Positions 44,353-52,776 of a stretch of DNA of 64,000 nucleotides are shown piece after piece (the first letter of the stretch is position 1; each line of letters begins with the position of its first letter). Source of the DNA: Caldifermentibacillus hisashii (GTDB lineage: Bacteria > Bacillota > Bacilli > Bacillales > Caldibacillaceae). Below the pieces are notes generated by a model that saw only the letters and a program-made list of their open reading frames with translations, was not told the DNA's origin and made no database searches. The stretch lies in the NCBI RefSeq assembly GCF_027568575.1, contig NZ_JANUVP010000016.1. One strand, written 5' to 3'. Position numbers and translations under genes: made by a program.

Positions 44353-46854
44353 TTACTTTGTGTCATTGAAATGTTTAACAATTATCCCTATTGGCTCAAT
44401 ACTTACGGTACAGTTAGTGAAATTTGAACCATTATAAAATTTCACTTTATTAGCTTTATAATCTGCTTTTAACATTTCACAAATTTTTTGTTTTGTTTTT
44501 TCTTTGCATACACCATCACAACCAAATTTTGAACAATTTGGTAGAGTAACAGGCATTCTATCAATACCCTTAATTTTCGAAAGTCGTTTCTTTTCTGTTT
44601 CATCGCTAAACGGAAATTCATTTTCAACTATAGCTGTATCATCATATTTCCAAAAGAGAGATTCAATTAAATATTTATATAGTACATCTGGTGTTTTTTT
44701 AAATTTAGGGGTTGGGGGTCTTATATCGTACTGTTTACAAATTTCTTCTGAAAACTCTATTTGACTTTCAGTTACCTCATTGTTGTTAACGTTTTTAACT
44801 TTTTGTACCATTCCGGATGTTTTTCCAACTGCCTTTGTTTGGATTACTGGTGTCTCCCATAAATAATCTTTTACATATATTTTTTCTCTTTTGTAAGGAT
44901 GATACTGTGCTTCTGCACCATTTTTGAGTTTCTTGTCTATAAAGCGTTTAACTTCTTCTAATGAACGGGTTATTTTATATCCTTGACTTTCTAAGTCATC
45001 CTGAATTTCCCCACTGTATTTTTGTGTAAAAATACGTGGGTCTAATATCGTAAATATTCCAAAATCCTTTATGTCACGAATCAGCCTACCCGCAGCTTGA
45101 TTTAATTTGTTCATCATATGCGGAAATATAATTAACTCAAAAAGTTCATCTTCATATCCTTGTCCTATTAGCTCTAAAAATGGATCATTCGGCACAGGAA
45201 AGGGTAATTTGGTTAACACAACTGAAATTAAAGATTTTCCGGGAACAGAAAAGCCGGAGAAAAAGCTGCCAGAACCTACAAGTACACTCGTTTCATCTTC
45301 TTTAAATTGTTTTGTTAATTTTTCTACACCGATTTGATTTTGAACAAAAAGATTAATTTTCTTCTCTTTTAGAAATGCTATTAAGTTCTCTGAAATAGTG
45401 TTCATATGTTCTTTTGCAGTTGTAAGAATAAGGCTTCTACCTTCTGTTAAGGAAATGAGTCCTTTGATATTCTCGACACAATTCTCTAGATAATTAGGGT
45501 TAGTTGGAAGAACCATATTTTCAGGCACATAAACCAGAGTCTGATTTGGATAATCAAATGTTGTATCAAGTCTTTTCGTTATTACTTCGCTTTTATTTAA
45601 TCTCCATTGATTAAGTAAAGAATCAAAATCTCCATTTGTAGTTAATGTTCCTGACATTACTATAATCTTGTTGTATTGTTTTAAATAATCCATAAACTTT
45701 CTAAAATCGGTAGGAAATGATTCTGAAATCAAACTAAATTTCTTCTCATCATAATTTATCCAGCTTACGTAAGAATCATCGAGAATGTTTTTTAACGCAT
45801 TGTAAAGTTCTTCAAGGTCACTACTACCATAATCATCCTCATTCATGAATGAAAATTGATTCGAGTGTCTTGCCGAATCTTCGATTAAAGAATTATTCAC
45901 AATGTCTTGTAATTCTTTTAAAATGCTACGAATGTCTTTTTTTAGTGGGTAACGACCTTGTAAGGAACCCTCCATTGAACTCCACTGCTTATTGATATTT
46001 CTTTCCAAAGAACCTAGTAGTTTCACATATTTTTTTTTATACTTATTTGAAATAAACTTTTTCATCTCTCGTAACTTATATAATGTAAAGGATTGTTCAA
46101 GTTGATTTAAGAAATTTTCAATAAAGTGATGCGCCTCGTCAATAATCATTATTCCAGGACTTATCGGAACCATTGCAGATTGTTTAATCTCTGCTGTACT
46201 ATTTAAAACGGACTGAATTAACTGACCATGGTTTGTAATAACTAAGTCATTCGATTTTGACATAAAGTTATTTCTATGCTCTATGGAGGGGCAGTTTAAT
46301 GAAAATTCACACCTTTCACATTCCCTTTTCGTTGAGTTTAATGCTACTTTTGACCATTTATACTCAGATATATCTTGTTTAAATACATCTTCAAATTCAT
46401 TTCTTTGACCAGTTTTCGCCCTATTAACAAATTTAAAAAACTCTTCTTGTTCTTTTGGTGTGAACTGATTTCGTTTTGCCATAAACTCTTTCTTGCAAAA
46501 ATAGTGAGTTTTCCCTTTTGCTAATATCGGTTGTTTTACTAATAAAAGTTTTTTGAGTAACGGAACTTCACTATTCATCAGTTGACTTTGAAGGTTGATT
46601 GTCGCAGTAGCATACACAACTTGATCTTTGGCCCGTTTTTTTGCTTCAATCATCGACGGAATTAATGCACCGAGTGACTTTCCAGTACCTACAGGAGCTT
46701 CTATAAACATTATCTTTCTTGATTCATTACTATTTAAGAAAGCTGCAATATCCATTGCCATTTGAACTTGTGATGTCCTGATTACTTCAGTTTCATAGTT
46801 TTCAGGAATTTTCTTTTCAAATATACTAAATATTTTTTTTGCTGTAGACTCCAA
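44353..46854 (-). CDS. DinG-like (XPD-family) DNA helicase
   Basis: 833 residues. Walker A is EAPVGTGKSLG; Cys residues in YFCKK, RECERC and LNCPS fit an iron-sulfur cluster; the DEAH box is MIIDEAHHF. This is a superfamily 2 DNA helicase of the DinG type. TTG start 6 nt after AAGGAGG is preferred over the ORF extension upstream. A DinG helicase is the signature of type IV-A CRISPR systems, but here it lies 14 kb from the CRISPR locus and is probably an independent plasmid gene. The C-terminal ~190 residues past the helicase core are of unknown type. Confidence 0.85.
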   Translation of the reverse strand: MESTAKKIFSIFEKKIPENYETEVIRTSQVQMAMDIAAFLNSNESRKIMFIEAPVGTGKSLGALIPSMIEAKKRAKDQVVYATATINLQSQLMNSEVPLLKKLLLVKQPILAKGKTHYFCKKEFMAKRNQFTPKEQEEFFKFVNRAKTGQRNEFEDVFKQDISEYKWSKVALNSTKRECERCEFSLNCPSIEHRNNFMSKSNDLVITNHGQLIQSVLNSTAEIKQSAMVPISPGIMIIDEAHHFIENFLNQLEQSFTLYKLREMKKFISNKYKKKYVKLLGSLERNINKQWSSMEGSLQGRYPLKKDIRSILKELQDIVNNSLIEDSARHSNQFSFMNEDDYGSSDLEELYNALKNILDDSYVSWINYDEKKFSLISESFPTDFRKFMDYLKQYNKIIVMSGTLTTNGDFDSLLNQWRLNKSEVITKRLDTTFDYPNQTLVYVPENMVLPTNPNYLENCVENIKGLISLTEGRSLILTTAKEHMNTISENLIAFLKEKKINLFVQNQIGVEKLTKQFKEDETSVLVGSGSFFSGFSVPGKSLISVVLTKLPFPVPNDPFLELIGQGYEDELFELIIFPHMMNKLNQAAGRLIRDIKDFGIFTILDPRIFTQKYSGEIQDDLESQGYKITRSLEEVKRFIDKKLKNGAEAQYHPYKREKIYVKDYLWETPVIQTKAVGKTSGMVQKVKNVNNNEVTESQIEFSEEICKQYDIRPPTPKFKKTPDVLYKYLIESLFWKYDDTAIVENEFPFSDETEKKRLSKIKGIDRMPVTLPNCSKFGCDGVCKEKTKQKICEMLKADYKANKVKFYNGSNFTNCTVSIEPIGIIVKHFNDTK

Positions 46855-46934
46855 ATGTATCCTCCTTGACAAAGCAAATGTTCCTATAAAAAATTATACC
46901 ATATAATTTTGATAAGTTCTCTATCGCTGTATTT

Positions 46935-47429
46935 TTATATTGATTGAGGTATTTTGAATGAAAACAGACAAACAAATTTTTTAATTTCGTCATCTACGTA
47001 TTTTTTTGATACTGTTTTACTGCTTTCAATATCTTTTCTTAAAATCCGGACACATTGGCTATAATCTAAAATTTTTATTTTGTTATCGTTTGAAGAAACA
47101 ATAATGTTTTTACTCCTTATATTAGTATAAAGCCATCCTCTATCTACCATTTCATATAGTGCAGAACGAACTTCTTCTTTGAAACTGTCAACATTTTTAT
47201 TATTGAATCGACAATAATTGAAGATATTTTCACCTATTATTCTTTCCGTATAAATTTCTTTTTCTGAATAATTATAAGCATAAAGTTTAGGTACTGCTTG
47301 GCAGCCTTGTAATTCCATCAATGCATTTAATTCAATATTAAACTCATTCCGCTGAGAATTTGACATTTTTTTTATTAAGATAGAATCATTACAACCCAGC
47401 AAAACTTCTTTATGAAAATTTAAATTCAA
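46935..47429 (-). CDS. Kinase-fold protein lacking the catalytic Asp
   Basis: 164 residues, TTG start after AAGGAGG. The arrangement EIYTERIIGENIF (hinge), then WLYTNIRSKNIIV and IKILDYSQC, matches small lipopolysaccharide/RIO-type kinases. Where the catalytic loop has HxD, it has YTN, so it is probably a pseudokinase. It lies before a DinG-like gene with a 60-nt gap. The fold assignment is inference. Confidence 0.5.
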   Translation of the reverse strand: MNLNFHKEVLLGCNDSILIKKMSNSQRNEFNIELNALMELQGCQAVPKLYAYNYSEKEIYTERIIGENIFNYCRFNNKNVDSFKEEVRSALYEMVDRGWLYTNIRSKNIIVSSNDNKIKILDYSQCVRILRKDIESSKTVSKKYVDDEIKKFVCLFSFKIPQSI

Positions 47430-47475
47430 AGGAAATACCTCCTTATTAAATTAATCAAATGATAAATAACTATAC

Positions 47476-47625
47476 TTATTTTTGACCGTCCATATTCTTA
47501 CATATCATGTTGTCTAACTCTTGTGAAATTGCGAGTAGCTTTGGATCAGACAAATTACATTTATTTTTTATGTAATAGTCAATTAATTCTTTACGTTTTT
47601 CTTCTAATGATATTTCTGAACACAT
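47476..47625 (-). CDS. Spo0E-like aspartyl phosphatase
   Basis: 49-residue ORF. ATG lies behind GAGGTG. It has a short N-terminal helix (SLEEKRKELIDYYIKNK) and then the family motif SQELDNMI. This is the length and motif of the Spo0E family, which dephosphorylates Spo0A~P and delays sporulation. It is preceded by a strong leader terminator. A plasmid copy could reset the host's sporulation decision. Confidence 0.8.
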   Translation of the reverse strand: MCSEISLEEKRKELIDYYIKNKCNLSDPKLLAISQELDNMICKNMDGQK

Positions 47626-47639
47626 AAGTCGCACCTCAC

Positions 47640-47693
47640 AAAAAAAGAATACCCCGAAAAACCTAAAAAGCTAGGCATTTTCCCAGGGTATTC
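47640..47693 (-). terminator. Leader terminator before the Spo0E-like gene
   Basis: GAATACCC/GGGGTATTC arms with an inner CCTAGC/TTTTAGG-like stem, then seven T on the minus strand. The ribosome binding site follows within about 5 nt. Confidence 0.8.
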
Positions 47694-47783
47694 CTGTTTT
47701 TAATATTTTAATTTATTATTAATTTAACATGTTCTGCATGATAAAACAATATACAACACTCATATAATTACAACCCAAAAAAT

Positions 47784-48641
47784 TCATAATGGATGGTATT
47801 TACTTTTGTCTATTTTTAACCACCTATAGAACGAAGGAATACGTAATTTTCCTTTACTGGTCCAATTCCTATATTTTACTTCGCAAGGAATGCCTTCCGA
47901 GAAACCAATTACTTCATCATTCTCTTGATACTTTCCGTTCTCAATCCATCTATAAACGACTTTTCTTTCATCCCTAGGAACAAATTTCATAACACCGATG
48001 GGTCGGTTATCTGTTAATGAATGGAGAATAAACGAACGATCCTTTTTTATCATACCTTTGATTAGACATTTTTCATACTTATAATTAATAACCTTAATAA
48101 ATTGATCTGTTCGTTTATTAGGGTAGTATAGACCATCTTTCTTTTTCATTACAATTCCTTCTAAATCCATGTATTTTACCTGTTGAAAGTATTGAATGGT
48201 CATACTTCCGTCTACCCATTGAACCGGTACAATTCGTTTATTATCGAATGAAATCTCACTTAATAGCTTTTTTCGTTCAAGAAGCGGGAGGTTCATCACA
48301 TTTTTCCCTTTGTAGTAAAGAAGATCAAATACACAAAATTGGGCAGATTGGTTACTCTTGTTTGAATGAAACCGTTCCATAACCGCTTCAAAGTCTGGTT
48401 TTCCATCCTTGTCTAGTACAATAAGCTCTCCATCTAAAATTGTTCCATCCGGAAGGTTTGAATCTCCAAATATCTCAGTAAATTGACTTGTTACCTCATG
48501 ATGATGTCTAGTATATAAATGATATTCTCCGTTAAAGTAGGATAAGATTAGACGAAAACCATCTAATTTCAATTCCGTTATATATTGGTCTGAATCAAAA
48601 GGTTCAAAAACTTTTTCTAGCAACATTGGACTTATAAACAA
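47784..48641 (-). CDS. ATP-dependent DNA ligase (LigD-type ligase domain)
   Basis: 285 residues. The ligase motif I ELKLDGFRL contains the AMP-accepting Lys; DGELIVLD and KYMDLEGIVMKKKDG are further ligase motifs. The C-terminal ~90 residues are a short OB-type domain. The gene reads through 66 more codons upstream, but that part spans a terminator hairpin. TTG 48641 lies 9 nt after GAGGTG and gives the usual FISPMLLEK N-terminus. A stand-alone ligase on a plasmid may serve plasmid repair. Confidence 0.85.
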   Translation of the reverse strand: MFISPMLLEKVFEPFDSDQYITELKLDGFRLILSYFNGEYHLYTRHHHEVTSQFTEIFGDSNLPDGTILDGELIVLDKDGKPDFEAVMERFHSNKSNQSAQFCVFDLLYYKGKNVMNLPLLERKKLLSEISFDNKRIVPVQWVDGSMTIQYFQQVKYMDLEGIVMKKKDGLYYPNKRTDQFIKVINYKYEKCLIKGMIKKDRSFILHSLTDNRPIGVMKFVPRDERKVVYRWIENGKYQENDEVIGFSEGIPCEVKYRNWTSKGKLRIPSFYRWLKIDKSKYHPL

Positions 48642-48710
48642 TTCAATTAACACCTCAAAATAATTGTAACAAGAAATTATAGATAGTTTAAATGAATAAT
48701 TAATGGAAAT

Positions 48711-48743
48711 AAAAAGCACCATCCCTAATAAGTAGGACAGTGC
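48711..48743 (-). terminator. Leader terminator before the ligase gene
   Basis: GCACTGTCC pairs with GGATGGTGC-like sequence (two wobbles), then TTTTT on the minus strand. About 70 nt upstream of the TTG start. Confidence 0.7.
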
Positions 48744-48821
48744 AAAAATGAATAATGTGAAATTACAATGCATATAAAATTTGAGAAAAAGTATGGTTAA
48801 TAGATAAATCACTCTTGCAAG

Positions 48822-48862
48822 TAAAAAAGGGCAACTCATCCTAGTTAGATTGAATTACCCTT
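48822..48862 (-). terminator. Terminator of the 48.9 kb gene
   Basis: AAGGGTAATTCA/TGAGTTGCCCTT arms then TTTTTT on the minus strand. Confidence 0.65.
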
Positions 48863-48896
48863 GTCTTATAGTTGCAAGATTCCCTCAAGCTGCGAG

Positions 48897-49349
48897 TTAA
48901 TTGATGCTGCTATGTTTTCCTATTTTTTGATTTCGACGTCGTTCCTTTTTCTCTTCAAAAGCAAACTCAAAGAGTTTATTCCACATTTCATTTCTTTGTT
49001 GCAACTCTTCATCGGTTAAAAGTGAAATGTCAGGTTCATGAATTGATACATAATGTTTTGATTCGTCTATCAAATTTTTGCGTTTAACTAAACCCGCTCC
49101 TTTATTTATTACTTCGGAATTATTCAGCTCATAGAGACTTTCTGTATCTATTTCTCTATTAAGCCATTGAAGGATGACTTCTTTACTTTTTGATTCTTCC
49201 ACAAAACAATGTCCATTGGAATTATCAATCCCTACCCACATATCGTTATCCTTAACAATATATAAGCCGATTGGTTCATAATGTCCTGAATCAAAACCGC
49301 TATCAATAATTTTCTTAGCAATTTCGCTACTAATTAATTGAATGTCCAT
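48897..49349 (-). CDS. Hypothetical protein, 150 residues
   Basis: ATG 49349 follows AAAGGAG. Soluble, with a basic C-terminus (FEEKKERRRNQK). No recognised domain. Behind a leader terminator. Confidence 0.65.
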   Translation of the reverse strand: MDIQLISSEIAKKIIDSGFDSGHYEPIGLYIVKDNDMWVGIDNSNGHCFVEESKSKEVILQWLNREIDTESLYELNNSEVINKGAGLVKRKNLIDESKHYVSIHEPDISLLTDEELQQRNEMWNKLFEFAFEEKKERRRNQKIGKHSSIN

Positions 49350-49368
49350 AATTATACACTCCTTTAAC

Positions 49369-49396
49369 AAAAAAGATGGGACTAACCCATCTTTTT
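49369..49396 (-). terminator. Leader terminator before the 48.9 kb gene
   Basis: AAAGATGGG/CCCATCTTT arms with T runs; AAAGGAG follows. Confidence 0.75.
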
Positions 49397-49404
49397 ATAT
49401 TACG

Positions 49405-49510
49405 ACTTTAGTCAGTTTCGCTCACGATAGCGTGCGAAACAATAAACCACCTGCTATGGTAGTTTAGACTTATAGCCTTTGTGCAAACCACCCTTTGGAG
49501 GGTGGTTATG
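49405..49510. mobile_element. Three-hairpin element, possible IS200/IS605-type remnant
   Basis: Three consecutive stem-loops: 49415-49440 (GTTTCGC/GCGAAAC), 49443-49466 (TAAACCACC with GGTAGTTTA) and 49486-49507 (AACCACCCT/AGGGTGGTT). No transposase is present. Palindrome-rich short elements without transposase resemble palindrome-associated IS200/IS605 derivatives, but no defined ends can be assigned. Confidence 0.35.
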
Positions 49511-49569
49511 ATTAATTTACCAATATTTTCTTCCTTTGAAATGGCATAATGAAAACAAAACCATGCTTA

Positions 49570-49983
49570 TTACACAAGTTGCCAGCCTGTTTTAGCGACA
49601 ACTTGGATGATACGACCATTTGGGAGCTCTTTTTTCTCCCTTTGATCGTTGTGAAAGACTCGGACGGTAATGCCCGAATCTTCTACATATTCAGCGGAAG
49701 CAATATTTTGTTCTCGTCTTGTTAATTCCATGATTAAATACGGGATTGGTGAGACGAATACTATATCGAGATATGGTTTCCCATTTCTCACTTCAGTCGA
49801 TGTGAGTTTTCTAATTACTACGTTCATTTCATCCAACGTCCAACCAGAAGTTGGGACTTTAAGAAATTCGTAGTCCCCATAAGTTTCTGTCAGGATACTT
49901 TCTTGCTCCGGTAATAAGCTATGTGTTTCATTAATTACAACAATAGCTTTTGTTTGCTTTTTTAACATTTCTTTTGCTTTCAT
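49570..49983 (-). CDS. Hypothetical protein, Rossmann-like
   Basis: 137 residues starting MKAKEMLKKQTKAIVVINETHS with alternating strand-helix pattern, including DIVFVSPIPYLIMELT and a C-terminal VRVFHNDQREKK. The pattern recalls CRISPR ancillary Csx20/Csx16-type or other Rossmann-like small proteins. I cannot assign a family. RBS AGGGAGAG. Confidence 0.45.
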   Translation of the reverse strand: MKAKEMLKKQTKAIVVINETHSLLPEQESILTETYGDYEFLKVPTSGWTLDEMNVVIRKLTSTEVRNGKPYLDIVFVSPIPYLIMELTRREQNIASAEYVEDSGITVRVFHNDQREKKELPNGRIIQVVAKTGWQLV

Positions 49984-50066
49984 TATAAATCTCTCCCTTT
50001 TTTATTTTTTTCCTTTTTATGTCCTACTTTTCCTCTGTTCGAATAACTAACTATAATCAACTTTGA

Positions 50067-50444
50067 TTATCCGAATTTTATAACTGCATACAAACCAGAA
50101 ACTCGCACTGGTTCGAAGATACAAATCTCTCCATCGAGACTGCTGTGGTCAAATACGTCTACAGCGGGTACGAGTTCCCCCGTACCTTCAAAGTGGTAAC
50201 CTCCGACACAGTTTTCCACAACTGTTTCGTGTCTTAGTTGTACCTCGTAGATATACCATAATTCCCCCTTTTCCTGCAAAACGTCCGTCCAATAAAAAGC
50301 TTGGGCAGGTGAAGAAGCGAGGCAGGCATAAGTTCCAGAAACCTTCCCACCATGCGTGTTTCGAATAGGCTTGGTGGGCAATATCTCCTCTAAACCTTCT
50401 ACCGGTGAAGCGTGGTAAAAAACCACGCAATCTTCCAATATCAT
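50067..50444 (-). CDS. Hypothetical protein, possible ADP-ribosyltransferase-like fold
   Basis: 125 residues; FYHASPVEGLEEIL and SSPAQAFYW resemble the His-containing strand and following helix of small ADP-ribosyltransferase (Arr-like) proteins. Beta-rich. Speculative assignment; no catalytic residue is proven. AAAGGAGGAAAC precedes the ATG. Confidence 0.4.
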   Translation of the reverse strand: MILEDCVVFYHASPVEGLEEILPTKPIRNTHGGKVSGTYACLASSPAQAFYWTDVLQEKGELWYIYEVQLRHETVVENCVGGYHFEGTGELVPAVDVFDHSSLDGEICIFEPVRVSGLYAVIKFG

Positions 50445-50460
50445 ATCGTTTCCTCCTTTT

Positions 50461-51045
50461 TTAATAATCCCAACAATTCCCCAATACCTTCTTTAAGGTA
50501 TCTATCGCCATATCCGCCGATGTTAGATCGACGGAATGGACATATACGATTAGATACTCAGCATAGTATCCATCTTCCCACATCCGGTGGTCATTCAAAT
50601 ACGTTTCCCCGAATGATAGGGTTACGTCTGTCAAATGGCCGACTTCCTGTTTGAGTTGGTTAGTGATGTGGGAAACGTCAATCGTTTTCCCGTCGTCGCT
50701 TATTGTTTGAATGCTTGTTCTTAAACTTCTTATATCTCCTTTTTCAGAGGAGATCAGTCTTATTGCATTTTCCCTCAGTTCGGGAAAAAGACAATGAAGT
50801 GAGTGGAAGTCTGAATCAAGCACCTGCATATCTTCTATTACTTGTTCGGCGACCTTATACATGAAATCGCCGGTAATCAAAGAATGCTTGGATAAGTCAT
50901 TGATTACTCCACTTATGTCCTTGCTTAGTGATGTCGTCGCTAATAAATACGTTGCGTACGCATTTACAATATCGTCATCGTCCAGTTTGTCCATCTGGAA
51001 ATCGCAATAATTATTTACAATTTTTAATGCTTTTTCTTCCTTCAT
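50461..51045 (-). CDS. Hypothetical helical protein
   Basis: 194 residues, predominantly helical, acidic; GGGAGGAG precedes the ATG. It is followed 16 nt later by the 125-residue gene, so they form one unit. Behind a leader terminator at 51071-51152. Confidence 0.65.
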   Translation of the reverse strand: MKEEKALKIVNNYCDFQMDKLDDDDIVNAYATYLLATTSLSKDISGVINDLSKHSLITGDFMYKVAEQVIEDMQVLDSDFHSLHCLFPELRENAIRLISSEKGDIRSLRTSIQTISDDGKTIDVSHITNQLKQEVGHLTDVTLSFGETYLNDHRMWEDGYYAEYLIVYVHSVDLTSADMAIDTLKKVLGNCWDY

Positions 51046-51070
51046 ATGTTCTCCTCCCTAAAATAAATGC

Positions 51071-51152
51071 AAAAAAACGCTCATCAGGGGGACTTTTTAG
51101 TAAATACAATAATGAATGTATTTCATAAAAACCCGCCCCAAAGAGCGCTGCG
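51071..51152 (-). terminator. Leader terminator before the 50.5 kb unit
   Basis: CGCTCTTTGGGG/CCCCTGATGAGCG with an inner AAATACATTCATTATTGTATTT stem, then TTTTTTT on the minus strand; GGGAGGAG of the next gene follows. Confidence 0.75.
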
Positions 51153-51306
51153 TTTATTTACATATAAGCTACTAACCTAATTAGGTTGCGTAAAAATAAA
51201 AAATTCAAAAAGATACTTATATACTTATATTACCATTAGCAAAAAGTAAAAGCAATTATCAATTCAATTGATATATACAACTATAGGCTAAGTTTAAAAA
51301 ATCAGT

Positions 51307-51479
51307 TTATCCACGAAACCACTCTGAACCATAACGATTCATTAAAAATTTTTTAAATTGATCTATGTGCTGGCCCCGGTTCTACCTTGCTCAAAGAATT
51401 ACCAAATTCATCCTTATTTTTCGTTGCAAAAACTTTCCAGTCGATAAATTCAGCAACGGGAACTGTTTTAAAATCTTCT
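51307..51479 (-). pseudogene. Frameshifted gene remnant
   Basis: The minus strand reads EDFKTVPVAEFIDWKVFATKNK ... KVEPGPA in one frame. After a shift at about 51375 it continues HIDQFKKFLMNRYGSEWFRG then stop. Coding-like in both parts, with no start codon. The surrounding 51186-51536 holds no intact gene. Confidence 0.35.
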
Positions 51480-51536
51480 TAAGCGGCCTAAAGATTGGTT
51501 GGTTATCGATACTACGTTATAAAGTAAACTTCAATT

Positions 51537-51980
51537 TCATTCACTTCCTAAAAGTATTTTTATTTGTTCTATATCCTTAAATTCTTTCCTAAATTCCTCG
51601 TCACTAATCTCGCTATCAGATAAATATTGAATCTCATCATCATAACTTGTGTAGTTATGTCTAACATAAGCAACTACAGCTGCTCGGACGTCCTCTTTCG
51701 TTAAGTTCCTAAGGTTTTTTAGTATGATTCCTTTATGTTCATAGTTTTCTTTCAAAGCGTCGCCAACTTCCAAATCACAATTCGGATAAAACGACTTAGC
51801 AATTTCATAAAATTCAAAAGAACTTTCAGGTACTTCTTTATATTGTTCCGCTAATTTTCTGATACGGTAGTATGATATATCTTCCCAAAAGTCATCTTCT
51901 TTGATGATGTAGCCATCATCGCTTCGACCGATTTCTATTCCGACTTTCTTCAGTATATTAATTGCCTCTTGAATTTTCAT
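51537..51980 (-). CDS. DUF2293-like protein
   Basis: 147 residues. The C-terminus DVRAAVVAYVRHNYTSYDDE matches the DUF2293 pattern (R-x-A-V ... RH-x-x-T-x-Y-D). ATG 51980 is 10 nt after AAAGGAGG; the earlier in-frame ATG at 52007 has no such site. Function unknown. Confidence 0.6.
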   Translation of the reverse strand: MKIQEAINILKKVGIEIGRSDDGYIIKEDDFWEDISYYRIRKLAEQYKEVPESSFEFYEIAKSFYPNCDLEVGDALKENYEHKGIILKNLRNLTKEDVRAAVVAYVRHNYTSYDDEIQYLSDSEISDEEFRKEFKDIEQIKILLGSE

Positions 51981-52024
51981 CCCGTTTTTCCTCCTTTGGT
52001 TTTCCAAAAAGTTTACGGAAGGAA

Positions 52025-52040
52025 GGGGGAGAAATCCCCC
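52025..52040. promoter_or_regulatory. Intercistronic GC hairpin
   Basis: GGGGGA/TCCCCC stem with a GAAA loop, just after the 86-residue gene and before the DUF2293 gene. A similar hairpin lies at 52768-52787. Confidence 0.4.
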
Positions 52041-52041
52041 T

Positions 52042-52302
52042 CTAAAACACAGCGTCTTCGATTATTACTGTGATGTTAAAATCACCGGTTTCTAGATAAT
52101 ACTCGCCATTCTTCATATCGAGTATATCGTTCAATTCTTGTTCATAGAAATCTGTTTTTTCACCTTCAAGGTGCCTAAATATGTCATCTTTAACAAGATA
52201 TATAAAATCAGAATCATTTTTAATATAGTATTCATTTTTAAATTCATGGCCGACAATGTGTTCAAAAACTTTCTTTTGTATGACTGTAAATTTTTTTGCC
52301 AT
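52042..52302 (-). CDS. Hypothetical protein, 86 residues
   Basis: Acidic, beta-rich C-terminus. ATG is 2 nt after the RHH gene's stop, so they are cotranscribed. No family recognised. Confidence 0.55.
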   Translation of the reverse strand: MAKKFTVIQKKVFEHIVGHEFKNEYYIKNDSDFIYLVKDDIFRHLEGEKTDFYEQELNDILDMKNGEYYLETGDFNITVIIEDAVF

Positions 52303-52304
52303 TA

Positions 52305-52712
52305 TTATTTATCCTTCTTAATCATTTTAACTGTCTCAACCGCCTCATTCATGGCGGCGAGAGCTTCATTTTTACTACCAAACCATTTAATTCCTGACTC
52401 CCCGTTTGGAACATCATACAATGGAACCTCATTCGCATAGGGAACTTCCGATCCCCAAGCGAAGAAGAATTTTCCGTTTTCACCTTTTCCAATCACATAT
52501 GCCTCTCCGTCTATCGGGAAATTTTCTTTCATCTCGATAACATCCTCAACTTTCACTTTCAATTCCTCCTCTTTTTGAATTACATATGTTTCCATTAGCC
52601 GGCGAATGACCTCGCTACCATTTGCCGCTATTGCATTATTTATTCTGTTGAACCTATCCAATAGATCCGAGTTAATCCGGATCTGTTTTGCTGTCATTTT
52701 TTGTTTTCCCAC
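52305..52712 (-). CDS. Ribbon-helix-helix protein with C-terminal domain
   Basis: 135 residues. An N-terminal RHH-like segment (TAKQIRINSDLLDRFNRI ... SEVIRRLMETYV) should bind DNA. The C-terminal ~75 residues (AYVIGKGENGKFFFAWGSEV) are of unknown type. GTG 52712 lies 9 nt after AAGGGG; ATG 52697 is an alternative. Confidence 0.65.
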   Translation of the reverse strand: MGKQKMTAKQIRINSDLLDRFNRINNAIAANGSEVIRRLMETYVIQKEEELKVKVEDVIEMKENFPIDGEAYVIGKGENGKFFFAWGSEVPYANEVPLYDVPNGESGIKWFGSKNEALAAMNEAVETVKMIKKDK

Positions 52713-52776
52713 TTTTGTTTTCCCCTTTCCTTTTTTGTAAATTCTTGGTGAAAATGAATAATAAGAGGGGGGGAGA

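Noticed and set aside
48642..48839. N-terminal extension of the DNA ligase reading frame
   Set aside because: It crosses a leader terminator and has no ligase similarity; a TTG behind GAGGTG gives a normal N-terminus.
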